From Stenotrophomonas sepilia (lineage in GTDB: Bacteria; Pseudomonadota; Gammaproteobacteria; Xanthomonadales; Xanthomonadaceae): a DNA stretch of 64,000 nt. The translations under genes and the position numbers were made by a program. Location of the stretch: positions 1 through 64,000 of the forward strand of contig NZ_LXXZ01000049.1 of assembly GCF_003244875.1 (NCBI RefSeq), read 5' to 3'. This document shows, in pieces, positions 26,661 to 34,920 of the stretch; the stretch's first letter is position 1, and each line of letters begins with the position of its first letter. The notes under the pieces are model-generated. The model was not told where the DNA came from and made no database searches. It saw only the letters and a list, made by a program, of their open reading frames with translations.

Positions 26661-27496
26661 ATGCAACCATTGCCGCCATCGTCGTCACCTACCAGAGTGG
26701 CAGCACCATCGATGCCTGCCTGTCGCGCCTGCGCCAGGCGCAGGACATCGCCGAGATCCGGGTGATCGACAATGGTTCGCTGGATGGCACGCTGGACATC
26801 GTGCAGCGGCATGCCAGCCATGACCCGCGCGTGCGCTTCGTCGGCAATCCGGACAATCCCGGCTTTGCCGCCGCCAACAACCAGGGCGTGGCCGACTCGC
26901 ACAGCCCGTGGCTGGCCTTCATCAACCCGGACCTGATGATTGAGCCGGACACCCTGACCGAATTGCGCAGCCGTGGCGAGGTGCTGGGCGATTGCCTGCT
27001 GGGCGTGGAGCAGGTGGACGAGCACGGCCACGCCGATGAAGCGGTGCGCCGTCGCGATCCGGATTTCCTGCTGATGCTGCGCTCGCCGGGCAAGGGCTCG
27101 AAGCTGGCGGTTCCGCGCGATCCACACCAGGCCGTGCAGCCCGTGCCGGCGTTGTCCGGTGCGCTGCTGATGATGCCGCGTACCCTGTTCGAGCGCATCG
27201 GTGGTTGGGATGCGGGTTACCGCCTGCATGCCGAGGACCTGGATCTGTGCCGCCGCGCACGCGAGGCCGGCGCGGTGGTGGCGATCGCCAACGACCTGCA
27301 GGTTACCCATGTGCGCGGCGTCTCCAGCCGCTCGCGGCCATTCTTCGTGGAATGGCACAAGCACAGGGGGCTGTGGCGCTACTTCCAGAAGTTCGAAGCG
27401 AAGCAGCGGTCGCTGCCGGTACGCGTTGCGGTGTGGGCCGCGATCTGGGCGCATGCGGCGATGCTGGTGCCGAGGCTGCTGCGCAGGTCGCTGTAG
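26657..27496 (+). CDS. Glycosyltransferase family 2 (rhamnosyltransferase-like)
   Basis: A 279-residue cytoplasmic transferase. The only suitable start is TTG 26657, overlapping the preceding stop; no ATG or GTG in frame precedes the GT2 motif. It has IAAIVVTYQSGSTIDACL, VIDNGSLDGT, NPGFAAANNQG, the DxD-like FINPDLMIEP, and the acceptor-site part GGWDAGYRLHAEDLDLCRR. This is the WbbL-like pattern of enzymes that add rhamnose or similar sugars to lipopolysaccharide or other glycans. The specific sugar is not known. Confidence 0.87.
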   Translation: MNATIAAIVVTYQSGSTIDACLSRLRQAQDIAEIRVIDNGSLDGTLDIVQRHASHDPRVRFVGNPDNPGFAAANNQGVADSHSPWLAFINPDLMIEPDTLTELRSRGEVLGDCLLGVEQVDEHGHADEAVRRRDPDFLLMLRSPGKGSKLAVPRDPHQAVQPVPALSGALLMMPRTLFERIGGWDAGYRLHAEDLDLCRRAREAGAVVAIANDLQVTHVRGVSSRSRPFFVEWHKHRGLWRYFQKFEAKQRSLPVRVAVWAAIWAHAAMLVPRLLRRSL

Positions 27497-27508
27497 CGCC
27501 GCAGGAGC

Positions 27509-27531
27509 ATCCACGCATGGCGTGGATCTAC
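27509..27531 (-). repeat. SMAG-type hairpin
   Basis: ATCCACGC-ATG-GCGTGGAT followed by CTAC, the inverse of the unit at 25460-25482, between the glycosyltransferase gene and pncB. Confidence 0.75.
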
Positions 27532-27604
27532 CAATGCTGTTCCCCGTGAGCCGAGCGTGGCCGCAGGCACCCCGGTTCACGCCGCCGGGCGCATAATCCG
27601 CTCC

Positions 27605-28783
27605 ATGCCTATCATCCAGTCCCTGCTCGACACCGACCTGTACAAGTTCACCATGATGCAGGCGGTGCTGCACCAGCACCCCGGCGCCCAGGTGCAGTAC
27701 CGGTTCAAGTGCCGTACGCCCGGCATCGACCTGGCCCGCTACATCGACCAGATCGACGAAGAAATCGACCACCTGTGCAGCCTGCGCTTCAGCGACGCGG
27801 AGCTGGACTACATGCGTGGCCTGCGCTTCGTGAAGCCGGATTTCGCCGATTTCCTCGGCCTGTTCCACCTCGACCGCAAGTACATCCAGCTGCGCGCGTC
27901 GACGGCCGTGCCCGGCGAGATCGAACTGGACATCACCGGCCCGTGGCTGCACACCATCCTGTTCGAAGTGCCGCTGCTGGCGATCATCAACGAAGTCTGG
28001 TTCCGCAACACCACCACGGCCGACTTCGCCGAAGGCGAGCGCCGCCTGCAGGCCAAGGCCGCGCTGCTGCGCGATACCCCCGGCTTCGAACAATGCCGCA
28101 TTGCCGACTATGGCAGCCGTCGCCGCTACTCGCGTGACTGGCACGCGCGGCTGCTGCCGCTGCTGCGCGATGCACTCGGCCCGCAGCTGGTCGGCACCAG
28201 CAACGTCCACTTCGCGCGCCTGTACGGCATGACCCCGCACGGCACCATGGCCCACGAGTACCTGCAGGCGTTCCAGGCGCTCGGCCCGCGCCTGCGTGAT
28301 TCGCAGGTGGCGGCACTGGAATCGTGGGCGCGCGAGTACCGTGGCGATCTGGGCATCGCGCTGTCCGACGTGGTCGGCCTGGACGCGTTCCTGCGCGACT
28401 TCGACATGTATTTCTGCAAGCTGTTCGACGGTGTGCGCCATGACTCCGGCGATCCGTTCGACTGGGGCGACCGCATGCTGGCGCACTTCCAGCAGCGTCG
28501 CGTCGATCCACGCAGCAAGGTGCTGGTGTTCAGCGATGGGCTCGACATCGCCAAGGTCATGCGCCTGTACGACTACTTCCGCGGTCGCTGCCAGGTCGCG
28601 TTCGGCGTCGGCACCCACCTGACCAATGACCTGGGCCCGACGCCGCTCAACATCGTCATCAAGATGGTCCGCTGCAACGGCCAGCCGGTGGCCAAGCTCA
28701 GCGATTCGCCCGGCAAGAGCATGTGCGACGACCCGGGTTACCTGGCCTACCTGCGCCAGGTCTTCGAGCTGCCGCCGGCGTAA
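27605..28783 (+). CDS. pncB: Nicotinate phosphoribosyltransferase
   Basis: Converts nicotinate, PRPP and ATP to nicotinate mononucleotide in NAD salvage. At 392 residues it is close to E. coli PncB. It starts [20 protein letters not shown], the family signature, and contains [20 protein letters not shown], the [14 protein letters not shown] segment and [12 protein letters not shown] in the phosphate-binding region. The start at 27605 gives the standard N-terminus; a longer frame to 27557 crosses intergenic sequence. It converges on the pilin-like gene ten bases later. Confidence 0.96.
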   Translation: MPIIQSLLDTDLYKFTMMQAVLHQHPGAQVQYRFKCRTPGIDLARYIDQIDEEIDHLCSLRFSDAELDYMRGLRFVKPDFADFLGLFHLDRKYIQLRASTAVPGEIELDITGPWLHTILFEVPLLAIINEVWFRNTTTADFAEGERRLQAKAALLRDTPGFEQCRIADYGSRRRYSRDWHARLLPLLRDALGPQLVGTSNVHFARLYGMTPHGTMAHEYLQAFQALGPRLRDSQVAALESWAREYRGDLGIALSDVVGLDAFLRDFDMYFCKLFDGVRHDSGDPFDWGDRMLAHFQQRRVDPRSKVLVFSDGLDIAKVMRLYDYFRGRCQVAFGVGTHLTNDLGPTPLNIVIKMVRCNGQPVAKLSDSPGKSMCDDPGYLAYLRQVFELPPA

Positions 28784-28793
28784 ATACGTCGGC

Positions 28794-29159
28794 TTACAGG
28801 TAGTCGACCACCACCAGGTAGGCGCCCTGCAGCGGCTGCTGCTTCGAAGCCTGCACGCTGTAACGCTCGGAGAAGGCGATATCGCCGGCGCGCATCGCGC
28901 TGGCCGACACCGACAGCTTCTGGCCCTGGCGCTTGCCATCGCGCAGCATCGCGGCCTGGCCATCGGCCAGTGCCGTCACTTCCACCGTCGAGCCCTTGGC
29001 CGACGGCGGGCAGGCCGCCAGGCTCAGCTCACCCTGGGACAGGTTCGTCGTGCAGCCCGGCTCGGCGATGCGGCCGCTGAAACGGATGCTGCCGCTGCTG
29101 GCCTGGGCCAGCGCACTGACGGACATCAGGGCCACACACAGCAGAATGGAATTCCTCAT
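28794..29159 (-). CDS. Small pilin-like exported protein
   Basis: A 121-residue protein with signal peptide MRNSILLCVALMSVSALAQA and likely cleavage before SSGSIRFSGRIAEPGCTTNL. That opening (GxIxFxGxIxxxxC) is the first strand of a type 1 pilin domain, and a second Cys (SLAACPP) follows at the usual spacing for the pilin disulphide. The domain is shorter than the 160 residues of SMF-1 but keeps a plausible C-terminal strand (GAYLVVVDYL). It diverges from smf-1, so the 459-base gap may drive both. It may be a minor subunit or regulator of the fimbria. Confidence 0.75.
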   Translation of the reverse strand: MRNSILLCVALMSVSALAQASSGSIRFSGRIAEPGCTTNLSQGELSLAACPPSAKGSTVEVTALADGQAAMLRDGKRQGQKLSVSASAMRAGDIAFSERYSVQASKQQPLQGAYLVVVDYL

Positions 29160-29618
29160 GACACGTTCTCTGGTTCGGTGTGTCCTAGTTAGCGACAGGA
29201 TCGATCCGCCTTTAATAGGACAAATCCGAATCTGCTAGGGCCATCACCAAGAAAGAGTGATGCGCATCAAATAAGGTGATTTCCGCCTGAAAAATGCCTG
29301 TTTCCGCGCCTGCCGAACGCGCCTCTCAACGCGTCATCCACGGTTGTCCGCGACCTGGCGGCCCCGTCGTCAAAGCTTCCACGCGTCCCAGGTGCTGATT
29401 CCGCCTATCACGTCACATTTAGGGCGTCAATGAATTGGCGTTCAGAAAAATAATGAGACTTTCATCACAGTTGTGCATATACTTGCGTCACGGATTCAGG
29501 GGAAGGTATGTCCGAGTCCGGCCACAGGTGAGACGCAAGGATGGGTCTTGTTAGCCCGGCAGTGCTCCTTGCTTCCTCCTCTACTTCTCATCTCTTCAGT
29601 AGGGTTAGGTAAAAGCGA
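29160..29618. promoter_or_regulatory. AT-rich divergent regulatory region of the fimbrial genes
   Basis: No gene is seen in this 459-base gap between the divergent pilin-like gene and smf-1. It is AT-richer than its surroundings (GAAAAATAATGAGACTTTC near 29446). A TATACT at 29478-29483 may be a -10 box, but no matching -35 is convincing. Short direct and inverted A/T motifs suggest regulator binding. The smf-1 ribosome-binding site is weak (GGGTTAGG upstream of 29619). Confidence 0.5.
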
Positions 29619-30158
29619 ATGCACAAGATCAACCTCATTGCCGCTCTGATGCTGGCCGCCGCTCCGCTGGCCGCCAACGCCGCCGACGGCACCATCACCT
29701 TCAATGGCAAGGTGACCGACAAGACCTGCACCATCTCGACCCCGGGCGGCAAGGACTTCGCCGTGACCCTGCCGACCGTGTCGAAGAACACCCTGGCTAC
29801 CGCCGGTGCCGTTGCGGGCCGTACCCCGTTCGCCATCAACCTGACCAAGTGCAGCGCCGGCAACGTCGCCACCTACTTCGAGCCGGGTTCGACCGTCGAC
29901 TTCAACAGCGGCCGCCTGGTCAACCAGGCCTCGGCCAACGCTGCCACCAACGTGCAGCTGCAGCTGCTGGGCTCGAACAACCAGTTCCTGCCGATCAAGG
30001 CTGCCGGCGCTGGCCTGGCCCAGACCAACTCGCAGTGGGTCACCGTCGGCACCGACGGCTCGGCCGACCTGAACTACTACGCTGAGTACTACGCCACTGC
30101 CGCCGCCACCCCGGGCGACGTCACCAGCAGCGTCAAGTACACGATCATCTACAACTGA
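29619..30158 (+). CDS. smf-1: SMF-1 major fimbrial subunit
   Basis: Major pilin of the chaperone-usher fimbria, used for adherence and early biofilm formation. It has 179 residues with signal peptide MHKINLIAALMLAAAPLAANA and mature start ADGTITFNGKVTDKTCTIST, the known SMF-1 N-terminus. Two cysteines (KTCTI, TKCSA) form the pilin disulphide, and the C-terminus has the chaperone-binding pattern with penultimate Tyr (SSVKYTIIYN). Codon use is very even in favour of C/G-ending optimal codons, as expected for a highly made protein. It is the first gene of a four-gene operon. Confidence 0.96.
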   Translation: MHKINLIAALMLAAAPLAANAADGTITFNGKVTDKTCTISTPGGKDFAVTLPTVSKNTLATAGAVAGRTPFAINLTKCSAGNVATYFEPGSTVDFNSGRLVNQASANAATNVQLQLLGSNNQFLPIKAAGAGLAQTNSQWVTVGTDGSADLNYYAEYYATAAATPGDVTSSVKYTIIYN

Positions 30159-30176
30159 TCGTAGCTGTACCCGCAT

Positions 30177-30198
30177 TGGCCGGCGTACGCGCCGGCCA
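30177..30198. terminator. Hairpin between pilin and chaperone genes
   Basis: TGGCCGGCG and CGCCGGCCA form a perfect nine-base stem with a TACG loop, 18 bases after the smf-1 stop. There is no T-tract, so it more likely stabilises the pilin mRNA or partly attenuates read-through, which would give pilin in excess of chaperone and usher. Confidence 0.6.
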
Positions 30199-30243
30199 GT
30201 GCTCCGCGGCCCCTGGCCACACCCCTCGAGCGTAGTACTTCCG

Positions 30244-30972
30244 ATGAAAGCACTCTTTCCCCGGGCGCTGCTGCTGGCAGCGTTCACGCTGCCCCTCTGC
30301 CAGAACGCACTGGCCGGCGTGGTGGTCAATGGCACGCGGGTGATCTACCCGGCACAGGCGCGCGAAGTCACCGTGCAGGTCGACAACGTGGGCGACTCGC
30401 CCGCACTGGTCCAGGCCTGGATCGACAGTGGCGACGCCAACCAGACCGCCGATACCAGTGATGCTCCGTTCGTGCTGACGCCGCCGATCGCGCGCGTCGA
30501 GCCGGGCCGCAGCCAGGCGCTGCGCCTGATCTTCTCCGGCGCACAGCTGCCGACCGATCGCGAGACGGTGTTCTGGCTCAATGTGCTGGACGTACCGCCG
30601 TCGCCGGACAACGCCGACAGTGGTGACCAGAATTACCTGCAGGTGGCGTTCCGTTCGCGCCTGAAGCTTTTCTACCGGCCGCAGGGCCTGAAGGGCGTCG
30701 CCAACGACGCACCGGCAGCGCTGCGCTGGACCCGCAATGGCGACCACCTGCGGGTGGAAAACCCGAGCCCCTTCCACGTCACTCTGGCCGAAGTGCATGC
30801 CGTGACCGGCAGCAGCGAAAAGGCCGTCGAGGACAAGGGCGCGATGGTCGCGCCGAAGCAGAGCCTGGAGTTCGCCGCACCGGCGGGCACGCAGCAGGTG
30901 CGCTTCATCACCATCAATGATTACGGCGGCCGGGTCGAGCACACCGTCCGCCTCGACAGCACCGGGAGCTGA
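30244..30972 (+). CDS. Periplasmic fimbrial chaperone (PapD/FimC family)
   Basis: Delivers fimbrial subunits to the usher by donor-strand complementation. It has 242 residues with signal peptide MKALFPRALLLAAFTLPLCQNALA. The G1-type strand start GVVVNGTRVIYPAQAREVTV with the family R-V-I-Y-P motif, SRSQALRLIFSG-like text (PGRSQALRLIFSG) and FWLNVLDVPP identify the first immunoglobulin-like domain; the second follows with RLKLFYRPQGL. The start at 30244 gives a normal signal peptide; 30199 is in frame but lies in the hairpin region. Confidence 0.94.
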   Translation: MKALFPRALLLAAFTLPLCQNALAGVVVNGTRVIYPAQAREVTVQVDNVGDSPALVQAWIDSGDANQTADTSDAPFVLTPPIARVEPGRSQALRLIFSGAQLPTDRETVFWLNVLDVPPSPDNADSGDQNYLQVAFRSRLKLFYRPQGLKGVANDAPAALRWTRNGDHLRVENPSPFHVTLAEVHAVTGSSEKAVEDKGAMVAPKQSLEFAAPAGTQQVRFITINDYGGRVEHTVRLDSTGS

Positions 30973-31043
30973 ACGCGCCGCGCCGGCCAAGGGCCTGCGC
31001 ATCCCGCCACCGCCGCCGTGCGGCGAATTGAAGGAATGTCAGT

Positions 31044-33629
31044 GTGATCGGAAACAGATTGACATTGTCGATCCATCAGGCGCTTTGCCTGCTGGTTGTT
31101 GGCGCGGCCTGCCCAGGATGGGCGCTGGCTGCACCGGCCAATCTCGGCGAACAGGCGCTGATGGCGCAGAGTGGTGCGGCCAATGCGCGTGCACCGGAAT
31201 CGGCCCAGTTCAATTCCAGCTTCCTGTCCGGCCAGGCCAAGCAGGTCGACCTGGCGGCCTTCAGCAACGGCAACCCGATGGTGGCCGGCAATTACCGCGT
31301 CGACGTCTACGTCAACGGCGCCTGGCAGGGCCGTCGTGACCTGCAGTTCAAGGCCGATGCACAGGGCCGTGTCGACGCCTGCCTGCCGCTGCCGATGCTG
31401 GAAGAAATGGGCGTGGACAGCGAGGCCGTGCTGCTGCAGCAGGACCCGACGCTGCCGACCGACACGACCAGCTGCGTGCCGGTGCAGCAGCGCATGGCCA
31501 ATGCCTATGGTGTCTACGACAGCGGCAACCTGCGCTACGACCTCAGCATCCCGCAGGTGTTCCTGCGCCGCGAGGCGCGCGGCTACGTCAACCCGGCGCT
31601 GTGGGACCGCGGCATCAATGCCGGTTTCGTCGGCTACAGTTTCAATGCCATCGACAGCAACAGCCGTGTCGAAGGTGGCCAGCGCAACCGCAGTGCCTAT
31701 CTCGGCCTCAATGCCGGCCTGAACCTGGGCGGCTGGCAGTTCCGCCACGACTCCAACCTGACCTGGTCCGAGGGTGACGGCCGCCATTGGCAGAGCATTG
31801 CCACCTACGCACAGCGCGGTATCCCGCAGGTGCGCGGCATGCTCACCATCGGTGAGGCCTATACCACAGGCGAGCTGTTCGACTCGATCGGCTACCGCGG
31901 TGCCAGCCTGGCCAGCGACGACCGCATGCTGCCCGATTCGCTGCGCGGCTACGCGCCGGTGGTGCGCGGCATCGCCGAGACCAATGCGCGCATCGAAGTG
32001 CGCCAGAACCAGCAGCTGATCTACTCCTCCACCGTTTCGCCGGGCAACTTCGTCATCGATGACCTGTACCCGACCGGCTACGGCGGCGACCTGGAAGTGA
32101 GCGTGATCGAGGCCGACGGCCGCCGCCGCGAATTCAAGGTGCCGTTCGGCTCGGTGCCGCAGATGCTGCGCGAAGGCGTGTCGCGTTACTCGCTGACCGC
32201 CGGCCAGGTGCGCAACAAGCTGCTGGCCGACGAACCCTGGCTGGTGCAGGGCACCTACCAGCGCGGCATCGGCAACCAGCTGACCCTGTACGGCGGCAGC
32301 GCGCTGAGCGATGGCTACCTGTCGCTGCTGTACGGTGTCGGCCTGTCCACGCGGGTCGGTGCCTTCGCGGCAGACGTCACCCATGCACGCACCTCGTTCG
32401 ACCACTACGGCAGCCACACCGGCGCCAGCGTGCGCTTGAGCTACAGCAACATGATCGGTGAGACCGGCACCAACCTGACCCTGGCCGCCTACCGCTACTC
32501 GACCGAAGGTTTCTACAGCCTGCAGGACGCGCTGTATGGCCGTGACTCGGACAAGCGCGGCATCGATCCGACCACCCGTGGTCGCCAGCGCAGCCAGTTC
32601 CAGGTGACCTTGAACCAGCCGCTGGGCCGTCGTGGCGGTGCGCTGTACGTGACCGGTTCGGTGCGTGACTTCTATGACCGCTCCGGCACCTCCAAGCAGT
32701 ACCAGGTGGGCTACAACAACGCCTGGCGTTCAGTGAACTACGGCTTCTCGGCGCTGCGCACCGAAGAAGGCGTGCTCGGCCGTTCCGACACCCAGTACCT
32801 GCTGTCGATGAGCGTGCCGCTGGGCCGTGGTACCCACCCGGTGTCGTTCAGTGCCGATCTGGGCGTGCGAGACCGCGGTGGCTACGACAACAGCCGCGTC
32901 GGCATCACCGGTTCGGCCGGCGTCGACAACAACTTCAGCTACGGCGTGGCCCTGTCCGATTCCCGCGAGGGTGGCACTACGGCGGTCGGCAATGCCGAAT
33001 ACCGCAGCCGCTACTCCGCGTTGAATGCCACCTACAGCCACTCGCGTGATTTCCGCCAGGCCTCCGTCGGTGCCAACGGCAGCGTGGTGGTGCATCCGGG
33101 CGGCTTCACGTTCACCCCGCAGCGTGGCGACACCATGGTGCTGGTCGAGGCACCGGGCGCGCGCGATGCGATCGTCAGCAACGCCCCGGGCCTGCGCGTC
33201 GATGGCCGCGGCTACGCCGTGGTGCCGTACGTGTCGCCGTACCGCCTCAACACCGTCACCCTCGATCCGCAGGGCATGGCCCACGACGTCGAGCTGGAAA
33301 GCACCAGCCAGTCGATCGCACCGTTCGCCGGTGCCATCAGCTACCTGCGCTTCGATACCCGCAAGGGCAACGCGTTGCTGATCCAGGTACGCAACCCGGA
33401 TGGCCGCAGCATGCCGTTCGGTGCACAGGTCAAGGATGAGCAGGGCCAGCCGGTCGGCATGGTCAGCCAGGGCGGCCGCCTGTACGTGCGCAGTGAAAAC
33501 AACCAGGGCCGCCTGCTGGTGGAGTGGGGCGCCGGTGCCGACCAGCGCTGCACCATCGATTACCAGGTTCCGGCGGGCGCCGATGCGTCCAAGACCGGCT
33601 TCATCCCGCTGGAGGCAGCATGCCGATGA
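31044..33629 (+). CDS. Outer-membrane fimbrial usher (FimD/PapC family)
   Basis: The pore and assembly platform for the fimbria, 861 residues, starting GTG 31044 after AAGGAAT (GTG 31042 is out of frame). Signal peptide ends near CPGWALA. An N-terminal periplasmic domain with FNSSFLSGQAKQVDLAAF and the YRVDVYVNG motif precedes the 24-strand barrel (GDLEVSVIEADGR in the plug region). Two C-terminal domains follow, with the conserved C-terminal cysteine pair (QRCTIDYQV ... EAACR). It overlaps the tip adhesin start by ten bases, consistent with coupling. Confidence 0.95.
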   Translation: MIGNRLTLSIHQALCLLVVGAACPGWALAAPANLGEQALMAQSGAANARAPESAQFNSSFLSGQAKQVDLAAFSNGNPMVAGNYRVDVYVNGAWQGRRDLQFKADAQGRVDACLPLPMLEEMGVDSEAVLLQQDPTLPTDTTSCVPVQQRMANAYGVYDSGNLRYDLSIPQVFLRREARGYVNPALWDRGINAGFVGYSFNAIDSNSRVEGGQRNRSAYLGLNAGLNLGGWQFRHDSNLTWSEGDGRHWQSIATYAQRGIPQVRGMLTIGEAYTTGELFDSIGYRGASLASDDRMLPDSLRGYAPVVRGIAETNARIEVRQNQQLIYSSTVSPGNFVIDDLYPTGYGGDLEVSVIEADGRRREFKVPFGSVPQMLREGVSRYSLTAGQVRNKLLADEPWLVQGTYQRGIGNQLTLYGGSALSDGYLSLLYGVGLSTRVGAFAADVTHARTSFDHYGSHTGASVRLSYSNMIGETGTNLTLAAYRYSTEGFYSLQDALYGRDSDKRGIDPTTRGRQRSQFQVTLNQPLGRRGGALYVTGSVRDFYDRSGTSKQYQVGYNNAWRSVNYGFSALRTEEGVLGRSDTQYLLSMSVPLGRGTHPVSFSADLGVRDRGGYDNSRVGITGSAGVDNNFSYGVALSDSREGGTTAVGNAEYRSRYSALNATYSHSRDFRQASVGANGSVVVHPGGFTFTPQRGDTMVLVEAPGARDAIVSNAPGLRVDGRGYAVVPYVSPYRLNTVTLDPQGMAHDVELESTSQSIAPFAGAISYLRFDTRKGNALLIQVRNPDGRSMPFGAQVKDEQGQPVGMVSQGGRLYVRSENNQGRLLVEWGAGADQRCTIDYQVPAGADASKTGFIPLEAACR

Positions 33630-34654
33630 TTTCTTCCCGTGGCCGCAAGGCGCTGACGGCCCTTGTACTGCTGGGTGGCGCACTGCTGGCACAGCAGGCC
33701 AGCGCGTCGTGCCGCATCCAGTCCAGCTGGTTCACCGCGCAGGACGTGACCATGGACATGGGCCAGATCGTGATCCTGCCCAGCACGCCGGTCGGTGGCG
33801 TGATCAAGGAGATCAGCGAGCCGATCAACCAGCAGAACAGCGTGGCACGTTGCGACTGGTCCGGTGGCCGTTCCATTGGCGAGTACGTCAACGCCGCGCA
33901 GAAGCGTCCGGTGGCCGGCTTCTCGAACGTCTATGAAACCGATGTGGCGGGCGTGGGTATCCGCCTGTACCGGGACTCCGGTGCGATCCAGACCTACTAT
34001 CCGCACACCATCAATTTCGGCAGCAGCAGCACCATCTCGCTGGTGGGAGGCACGTTCCGCATCCAGCTGATCAAGACCGCTGCCCAGACCGGCTCGGGCG
34101 TGATCGCGCCGAACGGCCGCTTCACCACCTACTACTTCGACGGTGATGGCCCCGGTCGCCCGGTGCTGACCTCGACCTTCAAGGGCTCGGGCACCACCGT
34201 GGTCAGCCCGACCTGCGAAGTGCAGGCCGGCAGCCGCAACATCGCCGTCGACTTCGGCAGCGTGCCCAACACCACCTTCACCGGTGTCGGTTCGCGCGCG
34301 GTCGATCGTGATTTCGAGATCCGCCTGAACTGCCAGGGCAGCAATGTTGCCGCCTACCAGAGCAAGATCGGCATCCGTCTCGATGCCGACCAGGACAGCT
34401 CGAACATGCCGGGCGTGCTGAAGCTCAGCGCGGCCACCAACAGCGCCACCCGCATCGGCATCCAGATGGTCCAGCGCGTTGGCACCACCGAGCGCGAAGT
34501 GCGCTTCGGCCAGACCATCAACGTCGGCACCACCGCGCCGGGGACCAGCGTCATGGCGCTGCCGCTGCGTGCGCGCTATGTGCAGACCCAGGCTGGCACG
34601 GTGGGTGCGGGTGTCGCGAACGGCCAGGCCACGTTCACCATCCAGTACGAGTAA
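33620..34654 (+). CDS. Fimbrial tip adhesin, two-domain
   Basis: The last gene of the fimbrial operon, 344 residues. Signal peptide MISSRGRKALTALVLLGGALLAQQASA is followed by SCRIQSSWFTAQDVTMDMG. The N-terminal 190 residues match no pilin pattern and probably form the receptor-binding lectin domain. From about residue 200 (SPTCEVQAGSRNIAVDFGSV) there is a pilin domain with paired cysteines (TCEV, LNCQG) and a C-terminal chaperone-binding strand (GQATFTIQYE). The receptor is unknown. The start overlaps the usher stop. Confidence 0.88.
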   Translation: MPMISSRGRKALTALVLLGGALLAQQASASCRIQSSWFTAQDVTMDMGQIVILPSTPVGGVIKEISEPINQQNSVARCDWSGGRSIGEYVNAAQKRPVAGFSNVYETDVAGVGIRLYRDSGAIQTYYPHTINFGSSSTISLVGGTFRIQLIKTAAQTGSGVIAPNGRFTTYYFDGDGPGRPVLTSTFKGSGTTVVSPTCEVQAGSRNIAVDFGSVPNTTFTGVGSRAVDRDFEIRLNCQGSNVAAYQSKIGIRLDADQDSSNMPGVLKLSAATNSATRIGIQMVQRVGTTEREVRFGQTINVGTTAPGTSVMALPLRARYVQTQAGTVGAGVANGQATFTIQYE

Positions 34655-34920
34655 GGCCGCCCGGGCGGCTGCCCCTGCTGCGTTCCGCCGCAACGTCGCC
34701 CGTCCCACGGGCGGCGTTGACTGCGTCTTGATCTTCCAACGATGAAGATCACTGCCACGACGCACGTGCCATCAATCGATTGTGATGGACGTCGCGAATT
34801 TGGAGTTTCCTCATGAGGTGACCGTCTCCTGCCTGCGGGCATTGGACGGTAACGCCGAAAGGATCCAGACGTGGCTACAGCTCCTGGCATTTTCCAGCAC
34901 CGGCCTTCCGGAGCCCCCCG
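34655..34920. other. Intergenic leader with hairpins before the polysaccharide locus
   Basis: The 266-base gap has a stem GCCGCCCGGGCGGC (34656-34669) and a strong stem-loop at 34692-34718, likely the end of the fimbrial transcript. The remaining 200 bases lead into the next operon and include GGACGGTAACGCCGAAAGG near 34842-34862; they do not match any riboswitch that I can recognise. Confidence 0.5.
34692..34718. terminator. Stem-loop after the fimbrial operon
   Basis: AACGTCGCCCGT and ACGGGCGGCGTT pair over a CCC loop with one G-T pair. A weak T-containing tail (GACTGCGTCTTGATCTT) follows. Confidence 0.55.

Noticed and set aside
34730..34920. c-di-GMP riboswitch before the polysaccharide operon
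   Set aside because: Would fit the biology, but the GEMM consensus blocks are not present; only scattered short matches are seen.
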